DNA of 64,000 bases from Microbacterium sp. W4I20 (GTDB taxonomy: Bacteria; Actinomycetota; Actinomycetes; Actinomycetales; Microbacteriaceae), in the NCBI RefSeq assembly GCF_030816505.1, contig NZ_JAUSYB010000001.1, positions 2,666,001 through 2,730,000 on the forward strand, read 5' to 3'. The notes under the pieces were generated by a model. The model was not told where the DNA came from. It searched no databases and saw nothing but the letters and a program-made list of their open reading frames with translations. Each line of letters begins with the position of its first letter. Position 1 is the stretch's first letter. Shown one piece after another: positions 18,101-26,484 of this stretch. Made by a program: the position numbers and the translations under genes.

Positions 18101-19255
18101 ATGCCCACGAACGCCGCGCCGATCCTCATCGAGAACGGCCGCGTCCATCACGCGGATCGCGGCTGGCGAGATCACGGCAGTGTGTGCATCGCCGACGGTC
18201 TCATCGTCGAGTCACAGGCGGATGCCGACGTCGTCGCGATCGACGCCTCAGGTCTCCTCGTGGTTCCCGGCCTCGTCGACCTGCACACGCACATCTTCCG
18301 CGGGCAGGACGCCGGGGTCGAGCCCGATGCGCTCGGCGCCCGCACGGGTGTGACGACCATGGTCGACGCCGGCAGCGCGGGGGCGCACCTCTTCGGTGCA
18401 TTCGAGGCCTCCACCATCGTGCCGGCGGCGACGCGGATCGTCGCGTTCCTGAACATCGCCAGCATCGGCATCACCAGCTTCAAACTTCACGGGGAGCTGC
18501 AGACGCTCGACTACTGCGACACCGCGGCGGCGATCGCCGCGGTGGAGCGGCACCGTGAGCACCTCGTCGGGATCAAGGTCCGCGCGTCGGCCGATGTCGG
18601 GGCCGACAATGCGGTCGAGGCGCTGCGGCGTGCCAGAGACGTGGCGGACGCGACCTCCCTGCCCTTGATGGTGCACCTCGGACCGGCGCCGGCGACGGTC
18701 GACCAGATCCTCGACCGTCTCGCGCCCGGTGACATCCTCACCCACTGCTTCACCGGCTTCTCGGGCAATCAGGTGGCGGACTCCACTCCGCGCTCGTCCG
18801 TTCGCCGGGCCTATGAACGCGGCGTCATCTTCGATGTGGGACACGGAGGCAGCGGCTTCGACGCCACCGTCGCCCGCACCATGATCGACGCGGGACTCCC
18901 TCCCCACGTGATCAGCTCCGACGTGCACCGCTACTCGATCGACAGCATCCCCGGACTGCCCGCCGCGATGTCGAAAATGCTCGCACTCGGAATGCCATTG
19001 GAGTCTGTGATCACCGCAGCGACGAGTGCGCCGGCTGCGGTCGTCGGGCTGCGGGAAGAAGGAATAGGTTCGCTCGCGCCGGGATCCGTGGCTGACGTCG
19101 CGGCGTTCCGGCTGGACGACGGCGACGTCGAGTTCTCCGATGGCCACGGCCACACCTTCAGCGGGACGCAGCAGCTCGTTCCGGCACTCACCATCCGTCA
19201 CGGCAGCGTGGTGTTCCCGACCGATGCCGTTCGGGCTATGACAGGAGAATCATGA
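18101..19255 (+). CDS. Amidohydrolase/deacetylase-family metallohydrolase
   Basis: A 384-aa amidohydrolase-superfamily enzyme. LVDLHTHIF holds the HxH metal pair (His62, His64), the Lys of GIKVRAS near residue 158 is a likely carbamylated bridging ligand, and SSDVHRY supplies the late Asp. This subgroup, often called deacetylase/dihydroorotase-like, is frequently found directly before SelA/DgaE-like PLP enzymes, exactly as here. A role in removing an acyl group from an amino-sugar acid or related amide is inferred from that pairing. ATG 18101 has GGAG a few bases upstream. Its stop overlaps the next start by ATGA. Confidence 0.82.
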   Translation: MPTNAAPILIENGRVHHADRGWRDHGSVCIADGLIVESQADADVVAIDASGLLVVPGLVDLHTHIFRGQDAGVEPDALGARTGVTTMVDAGSAGAHLFGAFEASTIVPAATRIVAFLNIASIGITSFKLHGELQTLDYCDTAAAIAAVERHREHLVGIKVRASADVGADNAVEALRRARDVADATSLPLMVHLGPAPATVDQILDRLAPGDILTHCFTGFSGNQVADSTPRSSVRRAYERGVIFDVGHGGSGFDATVARTMIDAGLPPHVISSDVHRYSIDSIPGLPAAMSKMLALGMPLESVITAATSAPAAVVGLREEGIGSLAPGSVADVAAFRLDDGDVEFSDGHGHTFSGTQQLVPALTIRHGSVVFPTDAVRAMTGES

Positions 19256-20466
19256 GCATCTACGACGATCTCGGAGTCACACAGGTCATCAACGGCGTCG
19301 GTCCAGCGACGCGCCTGGGCGGGTTGCCGGTGTCGGAGCCGGTGTGGGCGTCTATGCGGGAGGCGATGAGCGTGACCGTGCGCATCAGCGCTCTGCAGGC
19401 GGCAGCAGGACGAAGGCTGTCCTCGTTGCTCGGCGTGCCCGCCTGCTATGTCACCTCGGGTGCCGCGGCGGCGCTCACGCTCGGAACGGCCGTCGCCCTC
19501 ACCGGCACCGACAGCGAGAAAGTCGACGCACTCCCGAACACCACAGGAATGCCGAACCGCGTCATCATCCAGCGGGCACAGCGCGATCCCTATGACCATG
19601 CGGTCACGGCGACCGGCGCTGAACTGGTCGAGATCGGCTATCCGCACACCACGCACACCAGCGAACTGGAGCGCGCGATCGATGAGCGCACCGCCGCCGT
19701 GCTGGTGCGGCCCGGTGCGCCGGGCAACATCCTCACCCTGCGCACGATCTCCGAGATCGCCCACGAGCGCGGAATTCCGGTGATCGTCGACGGCGCTCTG
19801 CGGGTGCCGCCCATCGAGCGCCTGCAGCAGCTCTTCGCCGATGGCGCCGACCTCGTGGCCGTCAGCGGCGGCAAGAAATTCCGGGCTCCGCAGGCCACCG
19901 GCATCCTCTGCGGCCGCCCCGAGCTGATCGCCGCTGTCGCGCTCCATCATCAGGACATGGATGAGCGGGAGCAGACCTGGATGAGCGGAGAGCACGCTGA
20001 CTCGCCGGAACCCTGGGCGCGGTCGGCGCCGCCGCGACATGGGATCGGACGTTCGATGAAGGTCGGTCGTGAGCAGATCGCCGGCCTCGTCACCGCCGTC
20101 GACCGCTACGTCAACGCCCCGGGGGAGGACGACCGTGACGGACTCGCCGAACTCGACATCCTGGAGGAGCGGCTCCGCGAACACTCGTCGACCACGGTGA
20201 CACGCGGATTCGAGGAGTCACTCGACGTGCCCGTTCTGCACCTCGACCTGAGCGCGACGGGCGTCGAGAGCGACATCGTGATCCGAGCGCTGGCCACCGG
20301 AGATCCGGCGATCGCCGTCGGGGAGGACCATGCCTGGCGCGAGGTGCTCACGGTGAATCCGCTCGCGCTGCTCCCCGGCGACGGAGCGCGGTTCGCGGAG
20401 GCCTTCACGCGGACTCTCGACCGGCTCATCGCCGAACGTGGAGCGACGGTCGGGGCCTCGTCGTGA
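19252..20466 (+). CDS. SelA/DgaE-like pyridoxal-phosphate enzyme
   Basis: A 404-aa fold-type I PLP protein of the selenocysteine-synthase-like group. VTSGAAAALTLGTA is the cofactor phosphate loop, Asp180 (VIVDGA) should pair with the pyridine nitrogen, and Lys208 in SGGKKFRAPQATG is the Schiff-base lysine. Relatives next to amidohydrolases include D-glucosaminate-6-phosphate ammonia-lyase (DgaE); others are of unknown function. It is not a selenium enzyme in this context, as no selB or tRNA-Sec is near. It probably eliminates ammonia or rearranges an amino acid-like sugar intermediate; the adjacent RidA gene, which clears enamine/imine products, supports ammonia-lyase chemistry. Confidence 0.82.
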   Translation: MSIYDDLGVTQVINGVGPATRLGGLPVSEPVWASMREAMSVTVRISALQAAAGRRLSSLLGVPACYVTSGAAAALTLGTAVALTGTDSEKVDALPNTTGMPNRVIIQRAQRDPYDHAVTATGAELVEIGYPHTTHTSELERAIDERTAAVLVRPGAPGNILTLRTISEIAHERGIPVIVDGALRVPPIERLQQLFADGADLVAVSGGKKFRAPQATGILCGRPELIAAVALHHQDMDEREQTWMSGEHADSPEPWARSAPPRHGIGRSMKVGREQIAGLVTAVDRYVNAPGEDDRDGLAELDILEERLREHSSTTVTRGFEESLDVPVLHLDLSATGVESDIVIRALATGDPAIAVGEDHAWREVLTVNPLALLPGDGARFAEAFTRTLDRLIAERGATVGASS

Positions 20467-20834
20467 CGCGCATCGCCGGATCCTCCGCCGCAGTCCCGCC
20501 GCCGGCCGGGCCCTACTCGCAGAGTGCGCGCATCGGCCCGTTCGTCGCGAGCTCTGGCCAAGCCGGGTTCCTGCCGGACGGCTCGCTGCCCGATGACGTC
20601 GCCGAGCAGACACGACTCGCCCTCGCGCACGTGCGCGACGCCCTCCAGGCGTCCGGGGCCGGCTTCGAGCAGGTGCTGCACATGCGCATCTACTTGACCG
20701 ATCCGTCGCAGTTCGCGACGATGAACGAGGTCTACACGGAGTTCCTCGGCGCTCCGTATCCGGCGAGGACGACGGTGTACGTGACTCTGCCCGAGGGCAT
20801 GTACGTCGAGATCGACGCCCTCGCCGTCGTGTGA
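20463..20834 (+). CDS. RidA family enamine/imine deaminase
   Basis: A 123-aa trimeric-type RidA/YjgF/UK114 protein. PPPAGPYSQSARIGPFVASSGQ is the family N-terminus, the active-site Arg is in YPARTTVYV, and the late Glu is in GMYVEIDALAVV. RidA proteins hydrolyse reactive enamines or imines released by PLP lyases to keto acids and ammonia. GTG 20463 overlaps the stop of the PLP gene, so it is the third gene of the operon and likely finishes its reaction. Confidence 0.9.
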   Translation: MTRIAGSSAAVPPPAGPYSQSARIGPFVASSGQAGFLPDGSLPDDVAEQTRLALAHVRDALQASGAGFEQVLHMRIYLTDPSQFATMNEVYTEFLGAPYPARTTVYVTLPEGMYVEIDALAVV

Positions 20835-20869
20835 CCTGCAGGCGTCGTGGATAACTGCGATGGACCGCG

Positions 20870-21698
20870 TCAGAGCGAGCGGGTCATGCCGGCCGCCGCA
20901 GAGCGCAGGGTGAGCAGCACCTCGTCGCGCAAGGCGGCGACGTCGGCGACCCGCGCCGACGGGATCGAGCAGCTGATGGCCGCCACTACGCCGCCGCTCG
21001 GTGTTGAACACCGGAACGGCGATGCAGTAGAGCCCTTCGGTGTACTCGCCGGTGTCCTCGGAGTACCCGCGCTCGCGCGCAGCCTGCAGCACTTGCAGGA
21101 GTTCAGGGAGTGAACTGATTGTCTGGTCCGTGTACTTCCGCATCCGTACCCCGGTGAACCGACGGATGACTTCCTCTTCCGGCAGGGCGGACAGCAGCAC
21201 CTTGCCGAGACCGGTCGTGTAGGCCGGCAGTCGCTTCCCGACCTCGGAGAAGAGGCGAAGTGGCTGATCCGAATCCTCTTTTGCGATGTAGACGTTCTCG
21301 ATCCCGTCGAGGACCGCCATCTGGATCGTCTCGTTGAGCTGATCCCGTGCTTCCCGGAGGAAGACCTTGCCCGCTGCGGCGAGATGATCGGGGAGTACGA
21401 AGCCCCGGCCGACCTGCCACGCTCGTACGCCGATTCGATAAACCTTGTCGTCGGGGTCCAGGTCGAGATACCCGCGGTTCGTCATGACTTGGAGGAGGCC
21501 GTGGAGGCTGCTCTTCGGCAGGCTGAGAGCCTCGCGGATCGCGCCGAAGCTCTGACCGTCCTCGTGCTGCGACAGCAGGTCCAACAGATCCATCACGCGC
21601 TCAGCGGACTTGATCGAGCTGCCGGACGGGACTGCGGGCGTCCGGGTGCTGCTCGACGGAGGACGAACTTCCTTCGTGCTGACGTCGGTGTTCGGCAC
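20870..21698 (-). pseudogene. IclR-family regulator with a frameshift near the C-terminus
   Basis: The chain has the IclR winged helix (SIKSAERVMDLLDLLSQHEDGQSFGAIREALSLPKSSLHGLL) and effector domain (YTTGLGKVLLSALPEEEV, YCIAVPVFNTE). After YCIAVPVFNTE the frame turns into basic low-complexity sequence, while a +1 frame resumes GVVAAISCSIPSARVADVAALR and stops at 20870-20872, the normal family end. The slip is at the CCGCCGC run 20991-20997. The start is GTG 21698 with AAGGAGA four bases before it; GTG 21776, overlapping the previous stop, is a weaker option. It may be a true pseudogene, a sequencing error or a slippery site. As the only IclR gene in the island it is the prime candidate to bind the GTTCA-N6-TGAAC sites. 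Confidence 0.75.
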
Positions 21699-21772
21699 GG
21701 GGTCTCCTTCAGTGCGGGATTGCGCCGAGGCGCCGGGTCGATGGTGGGTGGGTTGACCGGTCGCGGATGAGG

Positions 21773-22564
21773 TCACGGCGAGCCCCCTGAGAGCTTGTGG
21801 AGTACATTCTGCATGGTTCCGCTCAGGCCCGCCTCGTGGATCGGGATCACGAGCTCGCATTCGGCGAGATAGCGCTCGATGACCCGGCGACACGTGGCGA
21901 CATCCTCGGCGATGCCGATCGGGCGACGCTGATCCAGGTTCTCCTGGGTGAACGCCGTCTCGAGGATGCCGACCGATCCGATCTCGGTCTGCACGATGAC
22001 GCCCGCGGACCCGGGGTGGTGTCCCCCGGTGGCTTCGAAGACGACGCCGGGCACCACCTCCGCGCGCTCGTCGACCAGGTGCAGGCGTCCGTCGATACCG
22101 AATGTGCGCAGTGCCGCCCACGCGTCCGCAGTGAAGTAGAACTCAGGCGCGGGGTGACCTGGTGCGCCGTCGAGGAACTCGAGCACGCCGGCGCGGGCGA
22201 CGTACACGTGTGCGCGGGGGAGCAGGTCCGGACTCAGGCCGCCGGTCGAATACGTGACGGCCTGGGTGACGAGAGCGAAGTCGACCTGCTCCGGGGTGAT
22301 GCCGAATGCGGCGTAAGCATCGGCCAATGTGCGCGGTTCCTGGAAGATCGCGTCCTCGTGCACGCCCTGGTTCGCGCGATCGAGTGCTCCCCGATCTGCA
22401 GGGTCGAGAGGGAGGCCGGTGTCGATGATGCCGATGTGCTCGGCGGAGCGCAGGAGCCACACCGAGAACTCGAGGGGGACGAGGGTCGTGTCGTTCTCTC
22501 CGAAGAGAACCTCCCAGCGCGGCGCGGGAAGGGTTCCGACGCGAAAGGACCGGATGTCGAACAT
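21773..22564 (-). CDS. Metallo-beta-lactamase-fold protein with a degenerate metal site
   Basis: A 263-aa MBL-fold protein of the AhlD/lactonase-like group (IIDTGLPLDP at 47-56 is the first core strand). The HxHxDH zinc motif expected near residues 101-106 reads QAVTYS instead. His182/His183 (GGHHPGS) and His243 (PIHEAG) remain, and the bridging Asp position is Glu202. Hydrolysis by the usual two-zinc mechanism is therefore doubtful; a binding role, a single-metal enzyme or an altered chemistry are alternatives. ATG 22564 is preceded by GGAGG. It is upstream of and on the same strand as the IclR gene. Compare the intact MBL protein at 37638. Confidence 0.75.
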   Translation of the reverse strand: MFDIRSFRVGTLPAPRWEVLFGENDTTLVPLEFSVWLLRSAEHIGIIDTGLPLDPADRGALDRANQGVHEDAIFQEPRTLADAYAAFGITPEQVDFALVTQAVTYSTGGLSPDLLPRAHVYVARAGVLEFLDGAPGHPAPEFYFTADAWAALRTFGIDGRLHLVDERAEVVPGVVFEATGGHHPGSAGVIVQTEIGSVGILETAFTQENLDQRRPIGIAEDVATCRRVIERYLAECELVIPIHEAGLSGTMQNVLHKLSGGSP

Positions 22565-22616
22565 GGGCCTCCGAAGATGCTGAGTAATCGGTGCGCCCAA
22601 GTCTGGTGCGAACATC

Positions 22617-22632
22617 GATCACATATCTGAAC
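22617..22632. promoter_or_regulatory. Putative operator GATCA-N6-TGAAC between the MBL and tat genes
   Basis: GATCACATATCTGAAC lies in the 121-base divergent gap, 53 bases from the MBL start and 54 bases from tatB, with one arm mismatch from the palindrome. A further half-site, TGTGAAC, is at 22677-22683, just before the tatB start codon. Confidence 0.5.
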
Positions 22633-22685
22633 CAACTCTACATCATTTCCTCGCAATTGGGTCGATCGTCCACTAGTGTGAACTC

Positions 22686-23012
22686 ATGTTCGGACTGACG
22701 ATCGACAAGATCACCCTGATCGCAGTCCTTGCCGCGTTCCTGATCGGCCCCGAACGTCTCCCCGCGGCGGCCGCAGGTCTCGCGCGCATGGTCAGAGGGC
22801 TGAAGGAGATGGCGGGCGGCGCGCGAGACCGTCTCCGCGATCAGGTCGGGCCGGAGTTTGACGATGTCGACTGGAAGAAGCTTGATCCCCGGCAGTACGA
22901 CCCGCGGCGCATCATCCAGGACGCGCTTCTCGACGATTCGCCTCGCCCGACGAACCCCGCAGCGTCGACCACGACCGCTGTTCCTGCACAACTCATAGAT
23001 CCGGAGTCATAG
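22686..23012 (+). CDS. tatB: Sec-independent protein translocase TatB
   Basis: A 108-aa protein: one N-terminal membrane helix (IDKITLIAVLAAFLIGPERLP) whose GPERLP hinge is the TatB form, an amphipathic helix (LARMVRGLKEMAGGARDRL), then the actinobacterial TatB region GPEFDDVDWKKLDPRQYDP. With TatC it forms the twin-arginine signal receptor in the cytoplasmic membrane. It starts a compact tatB-tatA-tatC-SGNH hydrolase operon (gaps of 3, 12 and -4 bases). Placing tat genes in a catabolic cluster is unusual; see the two RRxFL signals nearby. Confidence 0.9.
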   Translation: MFGLTIDKITLIAVLAAFLIGPERLPAAAAGLARMVRGLKEMAGGARDRLRDQVGPEFDDVDWKKLDPRQYDPRRIIQDALLDDSPRPTNPAASTTTAVPAQLIDPES

Positions 23013-23015
23013 ACC

Positions 23016-23276
23016 ATGTTCGGAAACGCCCTCTCTGGTTGGCACCTGCTCATCCTCCTCGCCGTCGTGCTGTTGCTCTTCGGTGCGGCGAAGCTCCCTC
23101 GTCTCGCTCAGAGCGTCGGTCAGTCGATGCGCGTGTTCAAGAGCGAAGTGAAGACGATGAAGGAAGAGAACGAGGTGTCGGCTTCCCCGCTCGATGACGC
23201 GCCCGTCGTCCCGGCCGCGTCAGTGGTGGCGCCACCTCTGCGCGCCGAACCGCCGCGGCAGAACCTCGACGCCTGA
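23016..23276 (+). CDS. tatA: Sec-independent protein translocase TatA
   Basis: An 86-aa pore-forming Tat subunit. The membrane helix (WHLLILLAVVLLLFGAAKLP) ends in the FGAAKLPRL hinge typical of TatA, followed by the amphipathic helix LAQSVGQSMRVFKSEVKTM and an acidic/proline-rich tail. It begins three bases after the tatB stop. The pairing of a TatB-type and a TatA-type protein with TatC gives a complete three-component translocase. Confidence 0.92.
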   Translation: MFGNALSGWHLLILLAVVLLLFGAAKLPRLAQSVGQSMRVFKSEVKTMKEENEVSASPLDDAPVVPAASVVAPPLRAEPPRQNLDA

Positions 23277-23288
23277 ACCGGTCTGACG

Positions 23289-24095
23289 ATGCGCGGTGTG
23301 CGGCGGGCTCAGTCCCGCGAAAGGCGCATGTCGATCGGCGGGCATCTGGTCGAACTGCGCAGGCGGCTCTTCATCTCGGCCATCGCCGTGCTCATCGGAG
23401 TGGTCGTCGGGTTCTTCCTGTCGGAGTTCCTCATCATCGTGATGAGCGCGCCCGTGCGCGCCATCGAGGAAGGGCAAGGGCGCGCGTTCCTCAACTTCGC
23501 GAATGTGACGAGCGCCTTCGACCTGCGGATGAAGATCGCCCTGACCGTGGGGATCGTCGTCGCGAGTCCGGTCTGGCTCTATCAGATCTGGGCCTATCTC
23601 GTGCCCGCGCTCACGCGCAAGGAGGTCGGCGTCGCCGCCGGCTTCGTCAGTGCGGCCCTCCCGCTCTTCCTCCTCGGCTGCTTCGCCGGGTGGTATGTGC
23701 TGCCGCACATCGTCGTGCTCATGCTCGGGTTCACCCCCGAGGCGGCGGGCAACTTCCTCGACGCGGCGACCTACTACGACTTCGTGCTGAAGCTCACGAT
23801 CGCCGTGGGAGTCGCCTTCGTGCTTCCGGTGTTCCTCGTGCTGCTGAACGCCGTCGGCGTGCTCGCGGCGTCCAGCATCATCCGAGGCTGGCGCTGGGCG
23901 ATCCTCGTGATCGTGATCTTCACGGCGTTCGCGACGCCAGCCGCCGACGTCGTGTCGATGGTCGTGCTGGCCGTGCCGATGATCGCGCTGTACTTCGCGG
24001 CGTACGGAGTGGCGTACCTGCACGATCGGCGGGCCGCGAAGCGCCGAGCGCGCGAAGCGGGGGTCCTGCTCGCCTCGGAAGGACTGCCCGGATGA
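23289..24095 (+). CDS. tatC: Sec-independent protein translocase TatC
   Basis: A 268-aa polytopic protein with six membrane spans. MSIGGHLVELRRRLFISA matches the TatC N-terminal cytoplasmic motif that binds twin-arginine signals, and the periplasmic loop NFANVTSAFDLRMKIAL contains the conserved F-x-x-x-x-K region. PVWLYQIWAYLVPAL and FVLPVFLVLLN are diagnostic TatC segments. The exact start is uncertain: ATG 23289 or the internal ATG 14 codons later. Its stop overlaps the next gene (ATGA). Confidence 0.93.
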   Translation: MRGVRRAQSRERRMSIGGHLVELRRRLFISAIAVLIGVVVGFFLSEFLIIVMSAPVRAIEEGQGRAFLNFANVTSAFDLRMKIALTVGIVVASPVWLYQIWAYLVPALTRKEVGVAAGFVSAALPLFLLGCFAGWYVLPHIVVLMLGFTPEAAGNFLDAATYYDFVLKLTIAVGVAFVLPVFLVLLNAVGVLAASSIIRGWRWAILVIVIFTAFATPAADVVSMVVLAVPMIALYFAAYGVAYLHDRRAAKRRAREAGVLLASEGLPG

Positions 24096-25291
24096 CGACC
24101 GTTCGGATCGAGGGTGCGGCCCTCGAGAGGTTTCTCGTCGGAATGGTCGACGTGGAGCGCGCCGAGGGGGCGATCACTCCGCTCCGCCTCCCGCGTCTGG
24201 CGCACGCGCAGTTCCCGAATGTGTCGCTCGCCCGCATGGTGCGCTGCCCCGTGGGGGTTCGCCTGCGAGTATCGACGGCTGCCTCACGTATCAGGGTGGA
24301 TGCTCGCATCGCGCACTACGTGTCGGAAACAGAAGCGGATGTGGAGGCCGTGGCCCGACGGACGTCGCCGTGGCTGGCGACGACCGGCTCCGGCCCTGCA
24401 CGCAGGGTCGTCGCGAGGGGGGATATCGCGCAGGTCGACCTGTGGACGGAAACGGACGACGGCACGCTCTCGCTGGTGCGTGGCGCGCAACAGGCCGTAG
24501 ATCTCGTGCTCGACGACGAGTCCCCGAGCGGCGGCCGGGTGGTGGAGATCTGGCTGCCGCACAATGCGCAGGTGGAGCTGCGGGCGATCGAGGCCGACGC
24601 GCCTCTGCTTCCTGCGCCGGCGCCCAGCGCACCCCGCTGGATCCACTACGGCAGTTCGATCAGCCAGTGCAACGAGGCCGTGGATCCGCTGAGCGGGTGG
24701 CCGGCGCTCGCCGCGCACGCACTCGGGGTCGATCTGCACTCCTTCTCCTTCGCGGGCAACGCGATGCTCGATCCATTCGTCGCGCGGGCGATCTCCGATG
24801 CAGCTGCTGACGTGATCACGCTGAAGGTGGGGATCAACATCGTCAATGCGTCGGCGCTGACGGCCCGCACGCTCGGACCTGCGTTGCACGGCTTCCTCGA
24901 CCTCATCCGACAGGGCCATCCCGACACTCCGATCGTCGTGATCAGCGCGATCATCTGTCCGATGCACGAACACACTCCGGGTCCGACGGTCTGGTCGCCG
25001 GAGGGGATCTTGACGGGCACGGTCAGCGTGCCCCCGCGGGAGGACGAGCTCACGCTCGAAGAGACCCGGCGCATCATCGGCGATGTGGTCCGTGCGCGGG
25101 CAGTCGTCGACGCGGAACTGCACCTGATTGACGGGAGGGAGTTGTTCGGGGTCGAAGATGCGACGCACCTGTACGACGGGCTCCATCCGGATCAGGGCGG
25201 GTTCGACATCATGGCTCGGCGATTCGTGGAGGCGATCGGCGCTCATCCCGCCCTGGTCCGGGCCTTCGCTCCCCGCCCGCAGGTTGCTTGA
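24092..25291 (+). CDS. SGNH/GDSL-family hydrolase
   Basis: A 399-aa protein with an N-terminal beta-rich region (about 1-180) and a C-terminal SGNH hydrolase domain. The nucleophile block is IHYGSSISQC with Ser in place of GDSL, GINIVNA resembles block III, and the Asp/His pair is in DGLHPDQGGFD. Such two-domain proteins are often carbohydrate esterases that deacetylate sugars or polysaccharides. No signal peptide is present, so it is predicted to be cytoplasmic, removing ester groups from imported sugar. It is co-translated with tatC. Confidence 0.8.
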   Translation: MTTVRIEGAALERFLVGMVDVERAEGAITPLRLPRLAHAQFPNVSLARMVRCPVGVRLRVSTAASRIRVDARIAHYVSETEADVEAVARRTSPWLATTGSGPARRVVARGDIAQVDLWTETDDGTLSLVRGAQQAVDLVLDDESPSGGRVVEIWLPHNAQVELRAIEADAPLLPAPAPSAPRWIHYGSSISQCNEAVDPLSGWPALAAHALGVDLHSFSFAGNAMLDPFVARAISDAAADVITLKVGINIVNASALTARTLGPALHGFLDLIRQGHPDTPIVVISAIICPMHEHTPGPTVWSPEGILTGTVSVPPREDELTLEETRRIIGDVVRARAVVDAELHLIDGRELFGVEDATHLYDGLHPDQGGFDIMARRFVEAIGAHPALVRAFAPRPQVA

Positions 25292-25312
25292 CGAAGCGAG
25301 GAAAAGACGCCA

Positions 25313-25348
25313 AGATTCATACTTGAACCTTGGCTCACATACTTGAAC
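25313..25348. promoter_or_regulatory. Tandem putative operators with CATACTTGAAC repeated
   Basis: The 85-base gap before the oxidoreductase gene holds the 11-base string CATACTTGAAC twice (25318-25328 and 25338-25348), exactly 20 bases apart, two DNA turns. The second copy is the right part of GCTCACATACTTGAAC (25333-25348), a one-mismatch member of the island palindrome. The arrangement suggests cooperative dimer binding just upstream of the GGAGG ribosome site. Confidence 0.55.
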
Positions 25349-25376
25349 TTGTGGTCCCCTATCTTCGGAGGTCAAG

Positions 25377-26444
25377 TTGTCGCGGATGCGAGTCGGAGTC
25401 ATCGGCGCGGGCTCCTGGTCCACGGCTGTGCACCTGCCCGCGCTCGCCGCCATCGATGATGTCGAGATCGTCATCGTCTCGAGCAGGGAGCGGGACACGG
25501 CGGAGCGCATCGGCTCGCTCTTCTCCGTCGCACAGACCACCACGGACTGGCACGACGTGACGGATGCCGGCCTCGACGCCATCGTGGTGAGCAGCCCGCC
25601 GGACGCGCACGAGGAGCAGGTCGTCGCGGCGCTCCGATCGGGGGCGCACACGCTCTGCGAGAAGCCGATGGCGCTCACCAGCGCCGGCGCTCAGGCGATG
25701 CTGGAGGCATCCGTCGCGGCGGAGCGCGGGCTTCTCGTCGGATTCGGATGGCCGTTCTCGGCGCTGTTCGCACGGGCCAAGCAGGCGCTCGACGCGGATC
25801 GGATCGGATCGATCGAGCACGTCGAGGTGCGACTGCACGCGAACCTGCGCGAACTGCTCACCGGCACCGCCGAGCTGGACTGGCAGAGGGGTGGCGTCCG
25901 CAGCGAGCAGTCGACATACCGAGACCCTGCCGTCTCCGGAGGAGGGGCGCTCACCACGACTCTCAGCCATGGCCTCGGCATGCTCAGCTGGTTGACGGGG
26001 CAGTCGCTCGATCGCGTGTTCGCGACGGCGGGCCGGAACGCGGGCCCGCTCGATCTGCATCTCGCGGTCGCCGGCGAGCTCGCAGACGGCGCCGGCGTCG
26101 CGATCTCGTGCGCGAGCACGAGCGCACGGTCCCCGGGCGTCGGGTGGCAGCTCGCGCTCGTCGGCTCCGCCGGAGAACTGCTTCTCGACTTCGCCGAGCG
26201 AACCCTCCGTATCGACGGAGCGCGCGCCGAGGTCATCCGGCTGTCGGCGGAAGAGGCCGCCAACCGCCCGGAGTCCCCGACCGCGGCTCTCGTCGAGGTA
26301 GCCAGAGGTGGAGAGGTGCCCGCGGGAGCGAGCAGTCGCCTCGGGGCGCTGGTCGTCGCGACGACGGAAGCGATCGCGGAGAGCATGCGTACGCGTGTTC
26401 CCGTTGTCGTCGACCGTCACGGTCTTCCGGCCTCCGGCTGGTGA
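25377..26444 (+). CDS. Gfo/Idh/MocA-family oxidoreductase
   Basis: A 355-aa NAD(P)-dependent sugar oxidoreductase. MRVGVIGAGSWS is the Rossmann glycine loop and CEKPMALT is the family EKP motif with the active-site Lys. The C-terminal alpha/beta domain contains SGGGALTTTLSHGLGMLSWL, the usual substrate-site histidine region. Members oxidise or reduce hydroxyls of inositols, amino sugars and sugar acids. GGAGG at 25367-25371 sits five bases before TTG 25377, which I take as the start; ATG 25386 is the alternative. It leads the PTE-like gene, 40 bases downstream. Confidence 0.88.
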   Translation: MSRMRVGVIGAGSWSTAVHLPALAAIDDVEIVIVSSRERDTAERIGSLFSVAQTTTDWHDVTDAGLDAIVVSSPPDAHEEQVVAALRSGAHTLCEKPMALTSAGAQAMLEASVAAERGLLVGFGWPFSALFARAKQALDADRIGSIEHVEVRLHANLRELLTGTAELDWQRGGVRSEQSTYRDPAVSGGGALTTTLSHGLGMLSWLTGQSLDRVFATAGRNAGPLDLHLAVAGELADGAGVAISCASTSARSPGVGWQLALVGSAGELLLDFAERTLRIDGARAEVIRLSAEEAANRPESPTAALVEVARGGEVPAGASSRLGALVVATTEAIAESMRTRVPVVVDRHGLPASGW

Positions 26445-26484
26445 ACGACACGATCCTCTCGGGGTCGAGACAGAAAGGCATCCG

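Noticed and set aside
20106..22121. A 671-codon minus-strand open frame spanning the MBL, IclR and PLP genes
   Set aside because: Only its middle is protein-like (the IclR chain). Both ends are antisense or out-of-frame with real genes; the run is explained by GC-rich codon bias plus the IclR frameshift.
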